A stretch of DNA of 64,000 nt. Origin: Sphingomonas montanisoli (lineage in GTDB: Bacteria > Pseudomonadota > Alphaproteobacteria > Sphingomonadales > Sphingomonadaceae). The stretch's first letter is position 1; each line of letters starts with the position of its first letter. Shown here in pieces: positions 24,154 through 31,922 of this stretch. The stretch lies in NCBI RefSeq assembly GCF_008274695.1, contig NZ_VTOU01000007.1, forward strand, positions 17,319 to 81,318, read 5' to 3'. The position numbers and the translations under genes are program-made. The notes beneath the pieces were generated by a model. The model saw only the letters and a program-made list of their open reading frames with translations. It searched no databases and was not told the origin of the DNA.

Positions 24154-25071
24154 ATGCGGAACGGAATTGGTCTGGCTGTGGGGATTGCAGGCGCGCTGCT
24201 GGGTTCGATGGCGTGGGGGCAAGGGACTACGCAGGACGACGCGAACGATCCGCTGCTCGCGCCCGTCAGCGCCGATTTCGCCAAGCAGTGGTTGACACCG
24301 CAGACGCCGATCAAGGTCTTCGGTCGTACATATCTTGTGGGCTATGACGGCCTTACCGTCGCTTTGATCAAGACCGACGACGGGCTGGTCCTGATCGATG
24401 GCGCGGTGCCGCAGGCGGTGCGCGGGATCGAAGCGAACATCCGTACGCTCGGCTTCGACATAAAGGACGTGAAGTACATCCTCAGCACCGAACCGCATTA
24501 CGACCATGCCGGCGGCATCGCCGCGCTCCAGCGCGACAGCGGCGCACGCGTGGTTTCGAGCATCCCCGCCGCGGCGGAGCTGCGGACGGGCAAGGGCAGC
24601 GCCAGCGATCCGCAGGCGAGCTGGCTTTCGACCTATCCGGGCGTGCCCAAGGTGCTGGGCCTGCGCGACGGCATGACGATCCGGATCGGCGGCATGACGA
24701 TCCGCGCGGTCGCCACGCCCAGCCACACCGCCGGCAGCATGAGCTGGACGTGGAAGGATTGCGAAGGCGATGTCTGCAAGAACATCGTGTTCGGATCGAG
24801 CCTCAGCCCGACCGCCGCGCCCGACTGGAAATATTCCGATCGCAAGCATGCCCCCTGGGTCGCCACCTTCCGCGCGACGCTTACCAAGGTGCGCAAGCTG
24901 CCGTGCGACATCCTGTTCTCCGCGCATCCGATGCAGTCGGGCGGGGACGAGAAATATGCCGCGTTCACAAAATCGTCCGATCCGAACCCCTACATCGATC
25001 CCGCATCGTGCAGCGCCTATGCCGATCGCTTCGAAAAGGCGCTGAACGAGAAGATTGCGAAAGGGGACTGA
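24154..25071 (+). CDS. subclass B3 metallo-beta-lactamase with Glu at position 116
   Basis: 305 residues with a cleavable signal peptide (hydrophobic residues 5-20, likely cleavage after MAWG). Zinc motif STEPHYDHAG: E113, H115, D117, H118 here correspond to 116, 118, 120, 121 in standard B3 numbering, so the first zinc ligand His is replaced by Glu. H191 (SHTAGS) and H258 (SAHP) fill positions 196 and 263. B3 enzymes hydrolyse beta-lactams in the periplasm. From memory, Glu116 variants (B3-E, e.g. SIE-1 of Sphingobium indicum) are active but weaker. Divergent from an AmpR-like LysR; overlaps the GDPD gene by one base. Confidence 0.87.
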   Translation: MRNGIGLAVGIAGALLGSMAWGQGTTQDDANDPLLAPVSADFAKQWLTPQTPIKVFGRTYLVGYDGLTVALIKTDDGLVLIDGAVPQAVRGIEANIRTLGFDIKDVKYILSTEPHYDHAGGIAALQRDSGARVVSSIPAAAELRTGKGSASDPQASWLSTYPGVPKVLGLRDGMTIRIGGMTIRAVATPSHTAGSMSWTWKDCEGDVCKNIVFGSSLSPTAAPDWKYSDRKHAPWVATFRATLTKVRKLPCDILFSAHPMQSGGDEKYAAFTKSSDPNPYIDPASCSAYADRFEKALNEKIAKGD

Positions 25072-26165
25072 TGGTCGCGTTGGATCGCAGGCAGATGATG
25101 GCATCGACGGCGGCTCTGCTAATGGCAGGGCCGCTCGTCGCGGCGGCACCCAAGAAGGTGCCCGTCTTCGCGCATCGCGGCTGTTCGGCGCTTCGGCCCG
25201 AACATACGCTGGCGGCTTATGCCAAGGCGATTGCCGACGGCGCCGACTATGTCGAACCCGATCTTGTGCCCACCCGCGACGGCGCGCTGGTCGCCCGGCA
25301 TGAAAACAACATCGCCGAGACGACCGACGTCGCCACCCGCGCGGAATTCGCATCGCGCAAGACGACCAAAACGATCGACGGCCAGAGCCAGATCGGCTGG
25401 TTCACCGAAGACTTCACCCTTGTCGAACTCAAGACGCTGCGCGCGATCGAGCGGCTGGGCAAGCTGCGCCCCGAAAGCCAGTCCTTTGACGGGCAGTTCC
25501 AATTGCTCACGCTCGACGAGGTGATCGATTTCGTCGCGGCCGAAGCGGCGGCGCGCGGGCGCACGATCGGCCTCGTCCCCGAACTCAAGCATTCGACCTA
25601 TTTCGCCAAGGCCGGCCTGCCGGTCGAGGATCGTTTCCTCGCCACCCTCGCGGCGCACGCTTATACGAAGACCGCGCCGGTCGAGGTTCAGTCTTTCGAA
25701 GTCGCCAATTTGCGCTATTTGCGTGGAAAGATCGGCAAGCCGGCGAACATCAAGCTGCTCCAACTCGTCGCCGACGTGCCCTATCCGCCCTCCGATGTTG
25801 CGGCCGCGGGCGGCAAGACGACTTTCCTCGACATGCTGACACCCAAGGGCCTCGCCGAAATCGCGACCTATGCCGATGTGCTGGGGCCGCCGGTGCGTGC
25901 GATCATCCCGCTCGGCCCGGACGGCAAGCTCACCGCGCCGACCGCGCTGGTGAAGGATGCGCACGCCGCCGGCCTGCTCGTCCGCCCCTGGACCTTCCGC
26001 CCGGAAAACGACTTCCTCGCCGCCGACTTCAAGGACGGGCAGGGCGATGCCGCGCGCAATCCCAAGGGTTCGGTCGCCGAGATGCGCCGCTATCTTGCCG
26101 CCGGCATCGACGGCTTCTTCACCGACGATCCGGCCCTCGGCCGCGCGGCCGTCGACGGTCTCTAG
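25071..26165 (+). CDS. exported glycerophosphodiester phosphodiesterase family protein
   Basis: 364 residues. It starts with a twin-Arg-like or Sec-type signal (DRRQMMASTAALLMAGPLVAAA). GDPD catalytic residues are visible: HRG at FAHRGCSALRPEHT, E and D in YVEPDL, H in VARHENN, and the Lys in VPELKHSTYF. It cleaves deacylated phospholipids into glycerol 3-phosphate and an alcohol in the periplasm. The start is a TGATG junction with the beta-lactamase (1-nt overlap), so the two are translationally coupled; a shared response to envelope damage is conceivable. Convergent 4-nt overlap with the ADH gene. Confidence 0.88.
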   Translation: MVALDRRQMMASTAALLMAGPLVAAAPKKVPVFAHRGCSALRPEHTLAAYAKAIADGADYVEPDLVPTRDGALVARHENNIAETTDVATRAEFASRKTTKTIDGQSQIGWFTEDFTLVELKTLRAIERLGKLRPESQSFDGQFQLLTLDEVIDFVAAEAAARGRTIGLVPELKHSTYFAKAGLPVEDRFLATLAAHAYTKTAPVEVQSFEVANLRYLRGKIGKPANIKLLQLVADVPYPPSDVAAAGGKTTFLDMLTPKGLAEIATYADVLGPPVRAIIPLGPDGKLTAPTALVKDAHAAGLLVRPWTFRPENDFLAADFKDGQGDAARNPKGSVAEMRRYLAAGIDGFFTDDPALGRAAVDGL

Positions 26166-27262
26166 AAGGTCACCGCTGCCCTCAACGCCTGCCCGCTCAG
26201 CATCAGGTCGAACCCTTCGTTGATCCGGCCGATCGGCAGGCGGTGGGTGATGAAGGGATCGAGCAGGATGCGGCCATCGACATAGAGGTCGAGCAGCCCC
26301 GGCAATTGCGTCCGCCCGCGCATGTTGCCCATATAGGATCCGGTCACGGTCCGCCCGATCTGGAGCGATGTCAGCGGGACCGGCAAGGTCGCGCTGGGAT
26401 CGAGCACGCCCAGCAGCACCGACATGCCCCAGCCGATGTGCGACACCTCGATCGCCTGGTTCATCAGGGTGGCGTCGCCGACACATTCGAAGCAATAGTC
26501 CGCGCCGCCGCCGGTGAGGGCGCGCAGATGATCGACCAACCGGTCGCCATGCGCGCGCGCGTCGACGAAATCGGTGACGCCGAACTGCGCCGCCGCCGCT
26601 CCCCGATCCGGATTGACGTCAACCCCGATGATCCGGCTCGCCCCTGCCACGCGCGCACCCTGCGCCACGTTCACGCCGACGCCGCCCAGACCGAAGATCA
26701 CCACGTTCGATCCCTCACGGACCCGCGCCGTGTGGAGCGCCGCGCCCACCCCGGTCGCGACCGCGCATCCGATCGCACAGGCGATGTCGAGCGGCACGTC
26801 GTCGCGTATCTTCGCAACCTGCCGTTCGGGCATCACCATATGTTGCGCGAAGGCGCCGTTGTTGGACATGACCGCGACGGGTTCGCCGTTCAGGAAGAAG
26901 CGCGGCCTCTTGTCGCGCATGTCGGCCAGGAAGGCTTCGCAGATATTGGTGCGGCCCGATCGGCAATTGGCGCAGACGCCGCACTCGGCGATGGACAGCG
27001 GGATGACGTGATCGCCCGGCCGCACGCTTTCGACGCCCGGCCCGCACTCACGAACCACGCCTGCGCCTTCATGGCCCAGGATGATCGGATAGAGGCCCGA
27101 CGGTGGTTCGCGCAGCCGTTGATGATGGTCCGAATGGCAGATGCCGCATGCGCAGATCTCGATCAGAACCTCGCCAGGGCCGGGAGGTGCTAATTGCACC
27201 GTCTCGATCGTCAGCGCCGCGTCGGGCGCGTGGCAAACGGCCGCGCGGGTTTCGATCATCAT
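26162..27262 (-). CDS. zinc-dependent alcohol dehydrogenase (class III/benzyl alcohol-like)
   Basis: 366 residues, complete MDR fold. Catalytic zinc region: CGICHSD and GHEGAGVV; structural zinc cysteines CGVCANC...NIC; nucleotide motif GLGGVGVNVAQGA followed by VDVN (Asp, NAD preference). Sequence style resembles the class III-like and aryl alcohol dehydrogenases used to oxidise alcohols or hydroxymethyl groups in catabolism. It lies 159 nt downstream of an SDR gene on the same strand, separated by the R3 hairpin, so it could share that transcript at reduced level. Confidence 0.88.
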   Translation of the reverse strand: MMIETRAAVCHAPDAALTIETVQLAPPGPGEVLIEICACGICHSDHHQRLREPPSGLYPIILGHEGAGVVRECGPGVESVRPGDHVIPLSIAECGVCANCRSGRTNICEAFLADMRDKRPRFFLNGEPVAVMSNNGAFAQHMVMPERQVAKIRDDVPLDIACAIGCAVATGVGAALHTARVREGSNVVIFGLGGVGVNVAQGARVAGASRIIGVDVNPDRGAAAAQFGVTDFVDARAHGDRLVDHLRALTGGGADYCFECVGDATLMNQAIEVSHIGWGMSVLLGVLDPSATLPVPLTSLQIGRTVTGSYMGNMRGRTQLPGLLDLYVDGRILLDPFITHRLPIGRINEGFDLMLSGQALRAAVTF

Positions 27263-27300
27263 CTTGTCCTCTCCCTATGGGGGCAGAGGTCCACATAAAT

Positions 27301-27377
27301 CCGTTCGTGTCGAGCGAAGTCGAGACACGTTGGCTGGGTGCGCGGGACCGTGTCTCGACTTCGCTCGACACGAACGG
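27301..27377. repeat. R3: 29-bp perfect inverted repeat
   Basis: Arms at 27301-27329 and 27349-27377 are exact reverse complements (29 bp) with a 19-nt loop; the core is TCGAGCGAAGTCGAGAC. It stands between the SDR (27422) and ADH (26162) genes, both leftward. As RNA it is a very strong hairpin that could terminate or protect message ends. Only one copy is in the window, but the motif is one I associate with sphingomonad genomes generally. Confidence 0.75.
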
Positions 27378-27421
27378 GGTAAGGGAGGGTGGGGCGGCAT
27401 AAGACACCCCACCCCAAACAC

Positions 27422-28348
27422 TCACGCCCCCAGGCGCTCGTGCAATTCCTTCTCCAGCTGCGTCAGGTTCGCTGCAGACGCATCATAAGTGATGTTGTTG
27501 GTATGGATCTTCGGGCCGCCCCAACCCGGCAGCAGGCCCTTTTCGTGGCAGAAGAACTGCGCCTCGATATTCTTGCCGTTGAACTGGTCGGCGTCCGGAT
27601 CGGTCGCGAGCCAGCGGGTGACCTTGGCCAGAACCTCCATCGGCGCGCCGTCATTCTTGATGCCGAACTTCGCCATGTCCTGCCCGATGCGCTCGGTCGC
27701 GATCAGGCCCGGCTGGATGTTGAAGCAACGGATGCCCTGATCGCTCAACTCGGTCTTCAGGAAACCTGCGATCCGCTGGAACGCGCCCTTGGACAGGCCA
27801 TAGCCCATGCCCCAGCCGCCCGAACCTGCGGGCTTGTCCGGGTCGCCATAGCCCGATGCCGACGTGATGTTGACGATGGTGCCGCCCCCCTGCTTGATCA
27901 TCGCGGGCAGAACGAGCTGGTTGATCGTCAGCGGCGCCCAGACATTGGCATCCATCTGCAGCTTGAGCAGTGAGATCGGCGTCTCGAGGAAGCGGTCCAT
28001 ATGGCCCGGCCCGATATAGCGGCCATTGTGGAGGACCAGATCGATCCGGCCCCAGCGTTCCAGCACCTGCGTCACCGCCGCGCCGATCGATGCGAGGTCG
28101 AGCAGGTCGGCCTGGATCGCCATGCACTGGACGCCCTTGGCTCGGATCGCGGCGGACGTGCTTTCCAGGCTGCCGGGCAGCGGCGACAGATCGGACGCCT
28201 TGAGCGTGGACGAATGCTCGCGCTGTTCGCCCTCGGTCACGGTGCGCGCGACGATCGCGACGTCATAACCCGCGTCGGCCAGTTCGATCGCGCAGGCCTT
28301 GCCGATGCCCCGGCTCGCGCCGGTAATGAATGCTACCTTGTTCGCCAT
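27422..28348 (-). CDS. SDR family oxidoreductase with insertion
   Basis: 308 residues from the ATG at 28348, longer than classical SDRs. TGASRGIG and YGLSK are intact and Ser sits in NITSASG. Two oddities: an insertion of about 20 residues after VARTVTEGEQ, and HNGRYI in place of the NNAG motif. A C-terminal extension of about 50 residues follows the last Rossmann strand. Members of this subgroup are often annotated simply as SDR and act in beta-oxidation-like catabolism. The start overlaps the SnoaL-like stop by one base (TGATG), indicating coupling. Confidence 0.84.
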   Translation of the reverse strand: MANKVAFITGASRGIGKACAIELADAGYDVAIVARTVTEGEQREHSSTLKASDLSPLPGSLESTSAAIRAKGVQCMAIQADLLDLASIGAAVTQVLERWGRIDLVLHNGRYIGPGHMDRFLETPISLLKLQMDANVWAPLTINQLVLPAMIKQGGGTIVNITSASGYGDPDKPAGSGGWGMGYGLSKGAFQRIAGFLKTELSDQGIRCFNIQPGLIATERIGQDMAKFGIKNDGAPMEVLAKVTRWLATDPDADQFNGKNIEAQFFCHEKGLLPGWGGPKIHTNNITYDASAANLTQLEKELHERLGA

Positions 28349-28815
28349 CACTTCATCTCCGGAAATTTGCCTTCGGACCACTGCATCACCGCGCGCCGGC
28401 GATAGATGATCCAGCCCTTGTCGGTGCGACGCACCTTGTCGCGATACTGGACGCCAACGGTCAGGTTGCCGTCGGGATCGCCGGCGGGGCGGATGTGATA
28501 GGCGACCGCATAGGTCCACATTGTCGCGTCATCCCCGTCGACGGTGACGTGCTGGTTCAGCATCGTGTGCTGGGTGGCCTCGAATCCGGCCGCGCCCTTA
28601 TAAGTGGCGCGCAGATAATCGTGCAGTGGCGCCGATCCCATCTTGCCTTCGCCCAGGCCGTCCTCGGCAAAACAGCTCAGCACCAGATCGGGATCGCGCA
28701 TGTCGGTGCCCAGCGCATAGACCTTGGCGAGTTGGCTGATCGCATAGATGTCCGCCAGCTTGGCCGGATCGGGCGGCGCGATCGGCCCCGCCCATTGTTT
28801 GATGTCGTCGCTCAT
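28348..28815 (-). CDS. SnoaL/NTF2-like domain protein
   Basis: 155 residues fitting one SnoaL-like domain: helical start AISQLAKVYALGTDMRDPDLVL, then a curved sheet (HVTVDGDDATMWTYAVAYH, GVQYRDKVRRTDKGWIIYRRR). The first Asp of TDMRDPD is at the position of the catalytic acid in hydratases and isomerases of this fold. A GGAGAGGG ribosome-binding site precedes the ATG. It forms an operon with the following SDR, the same SDR-SnoaL pairing as at 2847-4233 but in the reverse gene order. Substrate unknown. Confidence 0.78.
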   Translation of the reverse strand: MSDDIKQWAGPIAPPDPAKLADIYAISQLAKVYALGTDMRDPDLVLSCFAEDGLGEGKMGSAPLHDYLRATYKGAAGFEATQHTMLNQHVTVDGDDATMWTYAVAYHIRPAGDPDGNLTVGVQYRDKVRRTDKGWIIYRRRAVMQWSEGKFPEMK

Positions 28816-28853
28816 TCGGCTTTGCCCTCTCCTTATGCTGGAGGAAGGCTATC

Positions 28854-28866
28854 AAGCGAATCGCTT
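28854..28866. promoter_or_regulatory. short palindrome upstream of the SnoaL-SDR operon
   Basis: AAGCGA at 28854-28859 and TCGCTT at 28861-28866 mirror each other around one base, 39-51 bases ahead of the SnoaL start, in the 80-nt gap after the TetR gene. It may be a TetR site for this operon; the evidence is only position and symmetry. Confidence 0.3.
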
Positions 28867-28895
28867 ATAGTAAACCTTTCGATAAGTCGCGATCG

Positions 28896-29579
28896 TCACT
28901 TTTCCGATAGGGCGGCGAGGCCGTCGATCAGCAGGCGGAGCTGCGCGCGAAAGGCGTCGTCGGTCACGCCGCGCATATTCTGCTGCTCGGCGGCGGCGGA
29001 CAGCAATGGGAAGTCCGCGGGCACCGGGGTCGGCGTCGCCGGATCGATTCCCGAACGCCGCATCTGTCGCTCCAACACCACCGCGCCACGCGTGTAGAGC
29101 GACAAGGCCACCAACCCGCGCAGCGCCGCTTCGGCTGTAAACCCCGCCGCGGTCATCTTGGTCAGGTTGAGCTCGACTTCGGGCCACAGGTGGACCAGCG
29201 CATTCTCGCCCAGCCGGCTGCCGCGCATGTAGAGCAGGTCGCACAGCAGGTCGTTGTCGCGCAGCGCATCGCGCATCCGGCAGTAAAGTTGTTCGACCCG
29301 GTCCTGCCATGCGCCGGCCTCGGGCGGCGTGATCAGGTCGTGGAGTCGGCGCGCGGCCTCGATCGTGATCGCGTCGATCAGCGCGTCCTTATTATCGAAA
29401 TACCAATAGATGCTGGTCACGCCGATGCCGAGCGCACGGCCGAGACGTGGCATCGACAGCGCGTCGAGCCCCTCCGCCTCTGCCAGCGCCAGCGCGCCCG
29501 CGATGATCTCCTCGGCGCTGATCGAACCGCGTTCGCGACGCGCCGGCCGCTCTGACTGTTGCTTCCCCATATCCCGCAT
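28896..29579 (-). CDS. TetR family transcriptional regulator (TetR_C_1 type)
   Basis: 227 residues. HTH at about residues 40-65 (LGRALGIGVTSIYWYFDNKD). The C-terminal domain (AWQDRVEQLYCRMRDALR, then GFTAEAALRGLVALSLYTRGAV) is of the classical TetR ligand-binding type. The start may be the internal ATG at 29570 (MGKQQ). It lies directly upstream of and on the same strand as the SnoaL-SDR(-ADH) genes, so it probably regulates them and itself; a 10-bp-arm palindrome at 29605-29625 sits 26 bases before its start codon. Confidence 0.88.
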   Translation of the reverse strand: MRDMGKQQSERPARRERGSISAEEIIAGALALAEAEGLDALSMPRLGRALGIGVTSIYWYFDNKDALIDAITIEAARRLHDLITPPEAGAWQDRVEQLYCRMRDALRDNDLLCDLLYMRGSRLGENALVHLWPEVELNLTKMTAAGFTAEAALRGLVALSLYTRGAVVLERQMRRSGIDPATPTPVPADFPLLSAAAEQQNMRGVTDDAFRAQLRLLIDGLAALSEK

Positions 29580-29604
29580 GTGCCCCAGCGGACGAACCGG
29601 GGCA

Positions 29605-29625
29605 ATGCGGTAAGGCTTACCGCAT
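29605..29625. promoter_or_regulatory. perfect palindrome, operator candidate of the TetR gene
   Basis: ATGCGGTAAG (29605-29614) and CTTACCGCAT (29616-29625) are exact reverse complements separated by a single G. The element begins 26 bases upstream of the TetR start and touches the last base of the upstream exported-protein gene. There is no T-tract, so it reads better as a TetR operator than as a terminator. Confidence 0.6.
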
Positions 29626-30041
29626 CAGGATTTGGGAGCAGGCGCCTTGGTGTAGGGCACGAACTTGTTCAGGAACACGACACCGCTCGGGAAACGGCTG
29701 ATGCGGCTCATCAGGCGGATCGTGTCGATGTTGCACAGCTGCGGCGTGCGGGTGTCGGTGATCAGGATGTCGTCGTCGTCGAGCGTGCCCGGATGCACCG
29801 GCCGGTTGACGTACAGCTTGTTGCCGCTGACGCGATAGACGATCGCGGTGCCGTCGATGATCTGGGTCTGCTGGATGTCGCGCAGGTTGATGCAATTCAC
29901 CGGCGTACCCGCGGTGCGCCCTTCGAGCAGCTTGGTGAGGCGCGCTTCGCCCCGCACCTGCGTCTTGGTCGGCTCCGGCGCGGCGGAGACGGCCGTCGCG
30001 GCCAGAGCAGCGGTGAGGATCAATGTGGAAATGATGCGCAT
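29625..30041 (-). CDS. exported small protein of unknown function
   Basis: 138 residues from the ATG at 30041, which has AGAAGGA at good spacing. Signal peptide MRIISTLILTAALAATAVSA with an AxA-type site at about residue 21. The mature part has two cysteines (NCINL and PQLCNID) that could form a disulfide, and beta-strand character (GTAIVYRVSGNKLYVNRP). It resembles the small secreted proteins commonly found in sphingomonads without known function. It is flanked by the ABC-F gene upstream on the same strand (43 nt) and TetR downstream. Confidence 0.7.
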   Translation of the reverse strand: MRIISTLILTAALAATAVSAAPEPTKTQVRGEARLTKLLEGRTAGTPVNCINLRDIQQTQIIDGTAIVYRVSGNKLYVNRPVHPGTLDDDDILITDTRTPQLCNIDTIRLMSRISRFPSGVVFLNKFVPYTKAPAPKS

Positions 30042-30076
30042 GGCGATCGTCCTTCTCCGTGGTGCGACCCCGGAAT

Positions 30077-30094
30077 TGCACGCTTTACCGTGCA
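30077..30094. terminator. weak hairpin at the end of the ABC-F gene
   Basis: TGCACG (30077-30082) pairs with CGTGCA (30089-30094) around a 6-nt loop, overlapping the ABC-F stop codon. The stem is short and no T-run follows on the minus strand, so it is at best an attenuator. Confidence 0.2.
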
Positions 30095-31716
30095 GCACCT
30101 GAATTGGGGCTGACCGGCTCGTCGCGCAAGCCCCCTTCGCCATCCAGCACCAGCCGTCGCGTGATGCCGATCGCGTCGAGGAAGCGGGTATCATGACTCA
30201 CTACGATCAGAGCGCCGTCATAGATGCGCAGGCCCGCTTCGATCGCGGCGATCGAATCGAGATCGAGGTGATTGGTCGGCTCGTCGAGGATCAGCAGCGG
30301 CGGCGGATCGATCCCGATCGCGCAGGCCAGCGCCGCGCGCAGCGCCTGCCCGCCGCTCAGGCTCCCCGCACTCTGCAGCGCTGCATCGCCCCGGAACCCC
30401 AGCCGCGCGAGCGCCGCCCGCCCGGCATTGGCGTCGCTGCCCGGATGGAGCGCGGCGAAATTGTCGGCGACGCCGATCGCCGGGTCGAGCAGGCTGGCGC
30501 TCTGATCGAGCAACGCCATCCGTACCGGGCGCCGCACCTCGCCCGACACGGGCTTCAATCGACCGGTCAGCAGATCGATCAACGTCGTCTTGCCAGATCC
30601 GTTCGGGCCGACGACCGCCACCCGCTCCGGCCCCGCGATCGTGAAGTCGATGTCGCGCAGGATCGGGTGTGCCGGATCATATCCGCCGGTCACGCTCTCC
30701 AGCGCCAGCACGACGCGCCCTGGTGCGAGGCCCGTCGACGGCAGGTCGACCCGCACCGTCTCCAGCACCTCGATCCGATCGCGCGCCACGCCCAGTCGCT
30801 CGCTTGCATCGCTAGCCTGCCGCTCGACGAGGCGCGCATTGCCGCCGCCAGTGCCCTCCGCGCGATCCTTGCGCAGCCCGATCAGGATGCGCGGCATGTC
30901 GCCTTTCGCTCCCTTGCGCGCACCGGCGGCGTCGCGGCGCTGCTGGCGTTCGCGCGTTGCCTGCGCCTGTCGCGCGACGTCGGAAACGCGCTTCTCGGCG
31001 GTGGCGAGGTCATGTTCGGCCGCCGCCAGTTCGATCGCCTTGCGCTCGGCAAAATCATCATAATTGCCGCCATATCGCGTCGCGCCGAGGCTGGTCAGTT
31101 CGACGATCGCATCCATCGCGGCCAGCAGTTCGCGGTCATGGCTCACCACGATCGCACCCGTGCGCCAGCCGCGCAGCAGATCGATCACCGCCTCGCGTCC
31201 GTTGCGATCGAGATGGTTGGTCGGCTCGTCGAGCAGCAGCATGTCGGGTTGGGCAAACACCGCCGCCGCCAGCGCCGCGCGCGTCCTCTGCCCGCCCGAC
31301 AGGGTGGCGAGCCGCGTGCCCGCATCGGCCGCCAGCTTCACCGACGCGAGCGCCTCGTCGATCCGCGCCTCGATCGTCCAGTCGGCCTCGGCCAGTTCGT
31401 CGACCGTTGCCTCACCTGCCTCGGCCTTCGCCAGCAGCGCCAGCGCGTCGCGCACGCCGAACAGGTCGGCGATAGTCTCTTGCGGGTCGACGTCGACAAT
31501 CTGTCGCAGCACCCCGATCCGCCCGTCGATACTGATGCGCCCGCCGGTCGGTTGGATGTCACCCGCGATCAGCCGCAGCAAAGTCGATTTCCCGACCCCG
31601 TTGCGCCCGACGATCCCGGCGCGCTCCTGACCGAAGGCGATGGTCAGTCGGTCGAGAACTCTGGTCCCGTCAGGCGCGGACCAGCTGATATCGGAAAGGG
31701 CGATCGAAGCGGACAT
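30085..31716 (-). CDS. ABC-F family ATP-binding protein
   Basis: 543 residues from the ATG at 31716; the frame extends upstream only through repeat R2a. Two ABC domains without membrane segments: domain 1 with GRNGVGKST, LSGGQR and LLLDEPTNHLD, domain 2 with GPNGSGKTT, LSGGQA and LILDEPTNHLD, joined by a charged helical linker (residues about 230-310, TRERQQRRDAAGARKGAKGD). ABC-F proteins act on the ribosome, as translation factors or antibiotic-resistance proteins. The linker is short and Arg/Lys-rich, closer to Uup/YheS-like housekeeping members than to Vga/Msr resistance types, though this is uncertain. Confidence 0.9.
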   Translation of the reverse strand: MSASIALSDISWSAPDGTRVLDRLTIAFGQERAGIVGRNGVGKSTLLRLIAGDIQPTGGRISIDGRIGVLRQIVDVDPQETIADLFGVRDALALLAKAEAGEATVDELAEADWTIEARIDEALASVKLAADAGTRLATLSGGQRTRAALAAAVFAQPDMLLLDEPTNHLDRNGREAVIDLLRGWRTGAIVVSHDRELLAAMDAIVELTSLGATRYGGNYDDFAERKAIELAAAEHDLATAEKRVSDVARQAQATRERQQRRDAAGARKGAKGDMPRILIGLRKDRAEGTGGGNARLVERQASDASERLGVARDRIEVLETVRVDLPSTGLAPGRVVLALESVTGGYDPAHPILRDIDFTIAGPERVAVVGPNGSGKTTLIDLLTGRLKPVSGEVRRPVRMALLDQSASLLDPAIGVADNFAALHPGSDANAGRAALARLGFRGDAALQSAGSLSGGQALRAALACAIGIDPPPLLILDEPTNHLDLDSIAAIEAGLRIYDGALIVVSHDTRFLDAIGITRRLVLDGEGGLRDEPVSPNSGAAR

Positions 31717-31833
31717 GGTGGATTCCCGGAACGGCAAGGCAGATGGGCGATGCGGTTGGGGAGAAATCCATGGCGAAAATCCTTCGATGGCGGAGGAAGC
31801 AGAATAGGCTCCCGACCTATTCCCGTAAACCCT

Positions 31834-31914
31834 CGTCATTGCGAGGAGCCGACGGCGACGCGGCAATCCAGTCCGCAGTTCGGAATGGATTGCTTCGCTA
31901 CACTCGCAATGACG
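31834..31914. repeat. R2a: palindromic repeat with TCATTGCGAG ends
   Basis: CGTCATTGCGAG at 31834-31845 mirrors CTCGCAATGACG at 31903-31914, with inner complementary parts GCAATCCA and TGGATTGC. It fills most of the 206-nt gap between threonine synthase and the ABC-F gene. Two further copies lie at 61868 and 63566. Confidence 0.8.
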
Positions 31915-31922
31915 ATCGGAAA

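Noticed and set aside
30085..31716. ABC-F gene as an antibiotic resistance determinant
   Set aside because: Linker length and charge fit housekeeping ABC-F proteins better; no resistance gene context.
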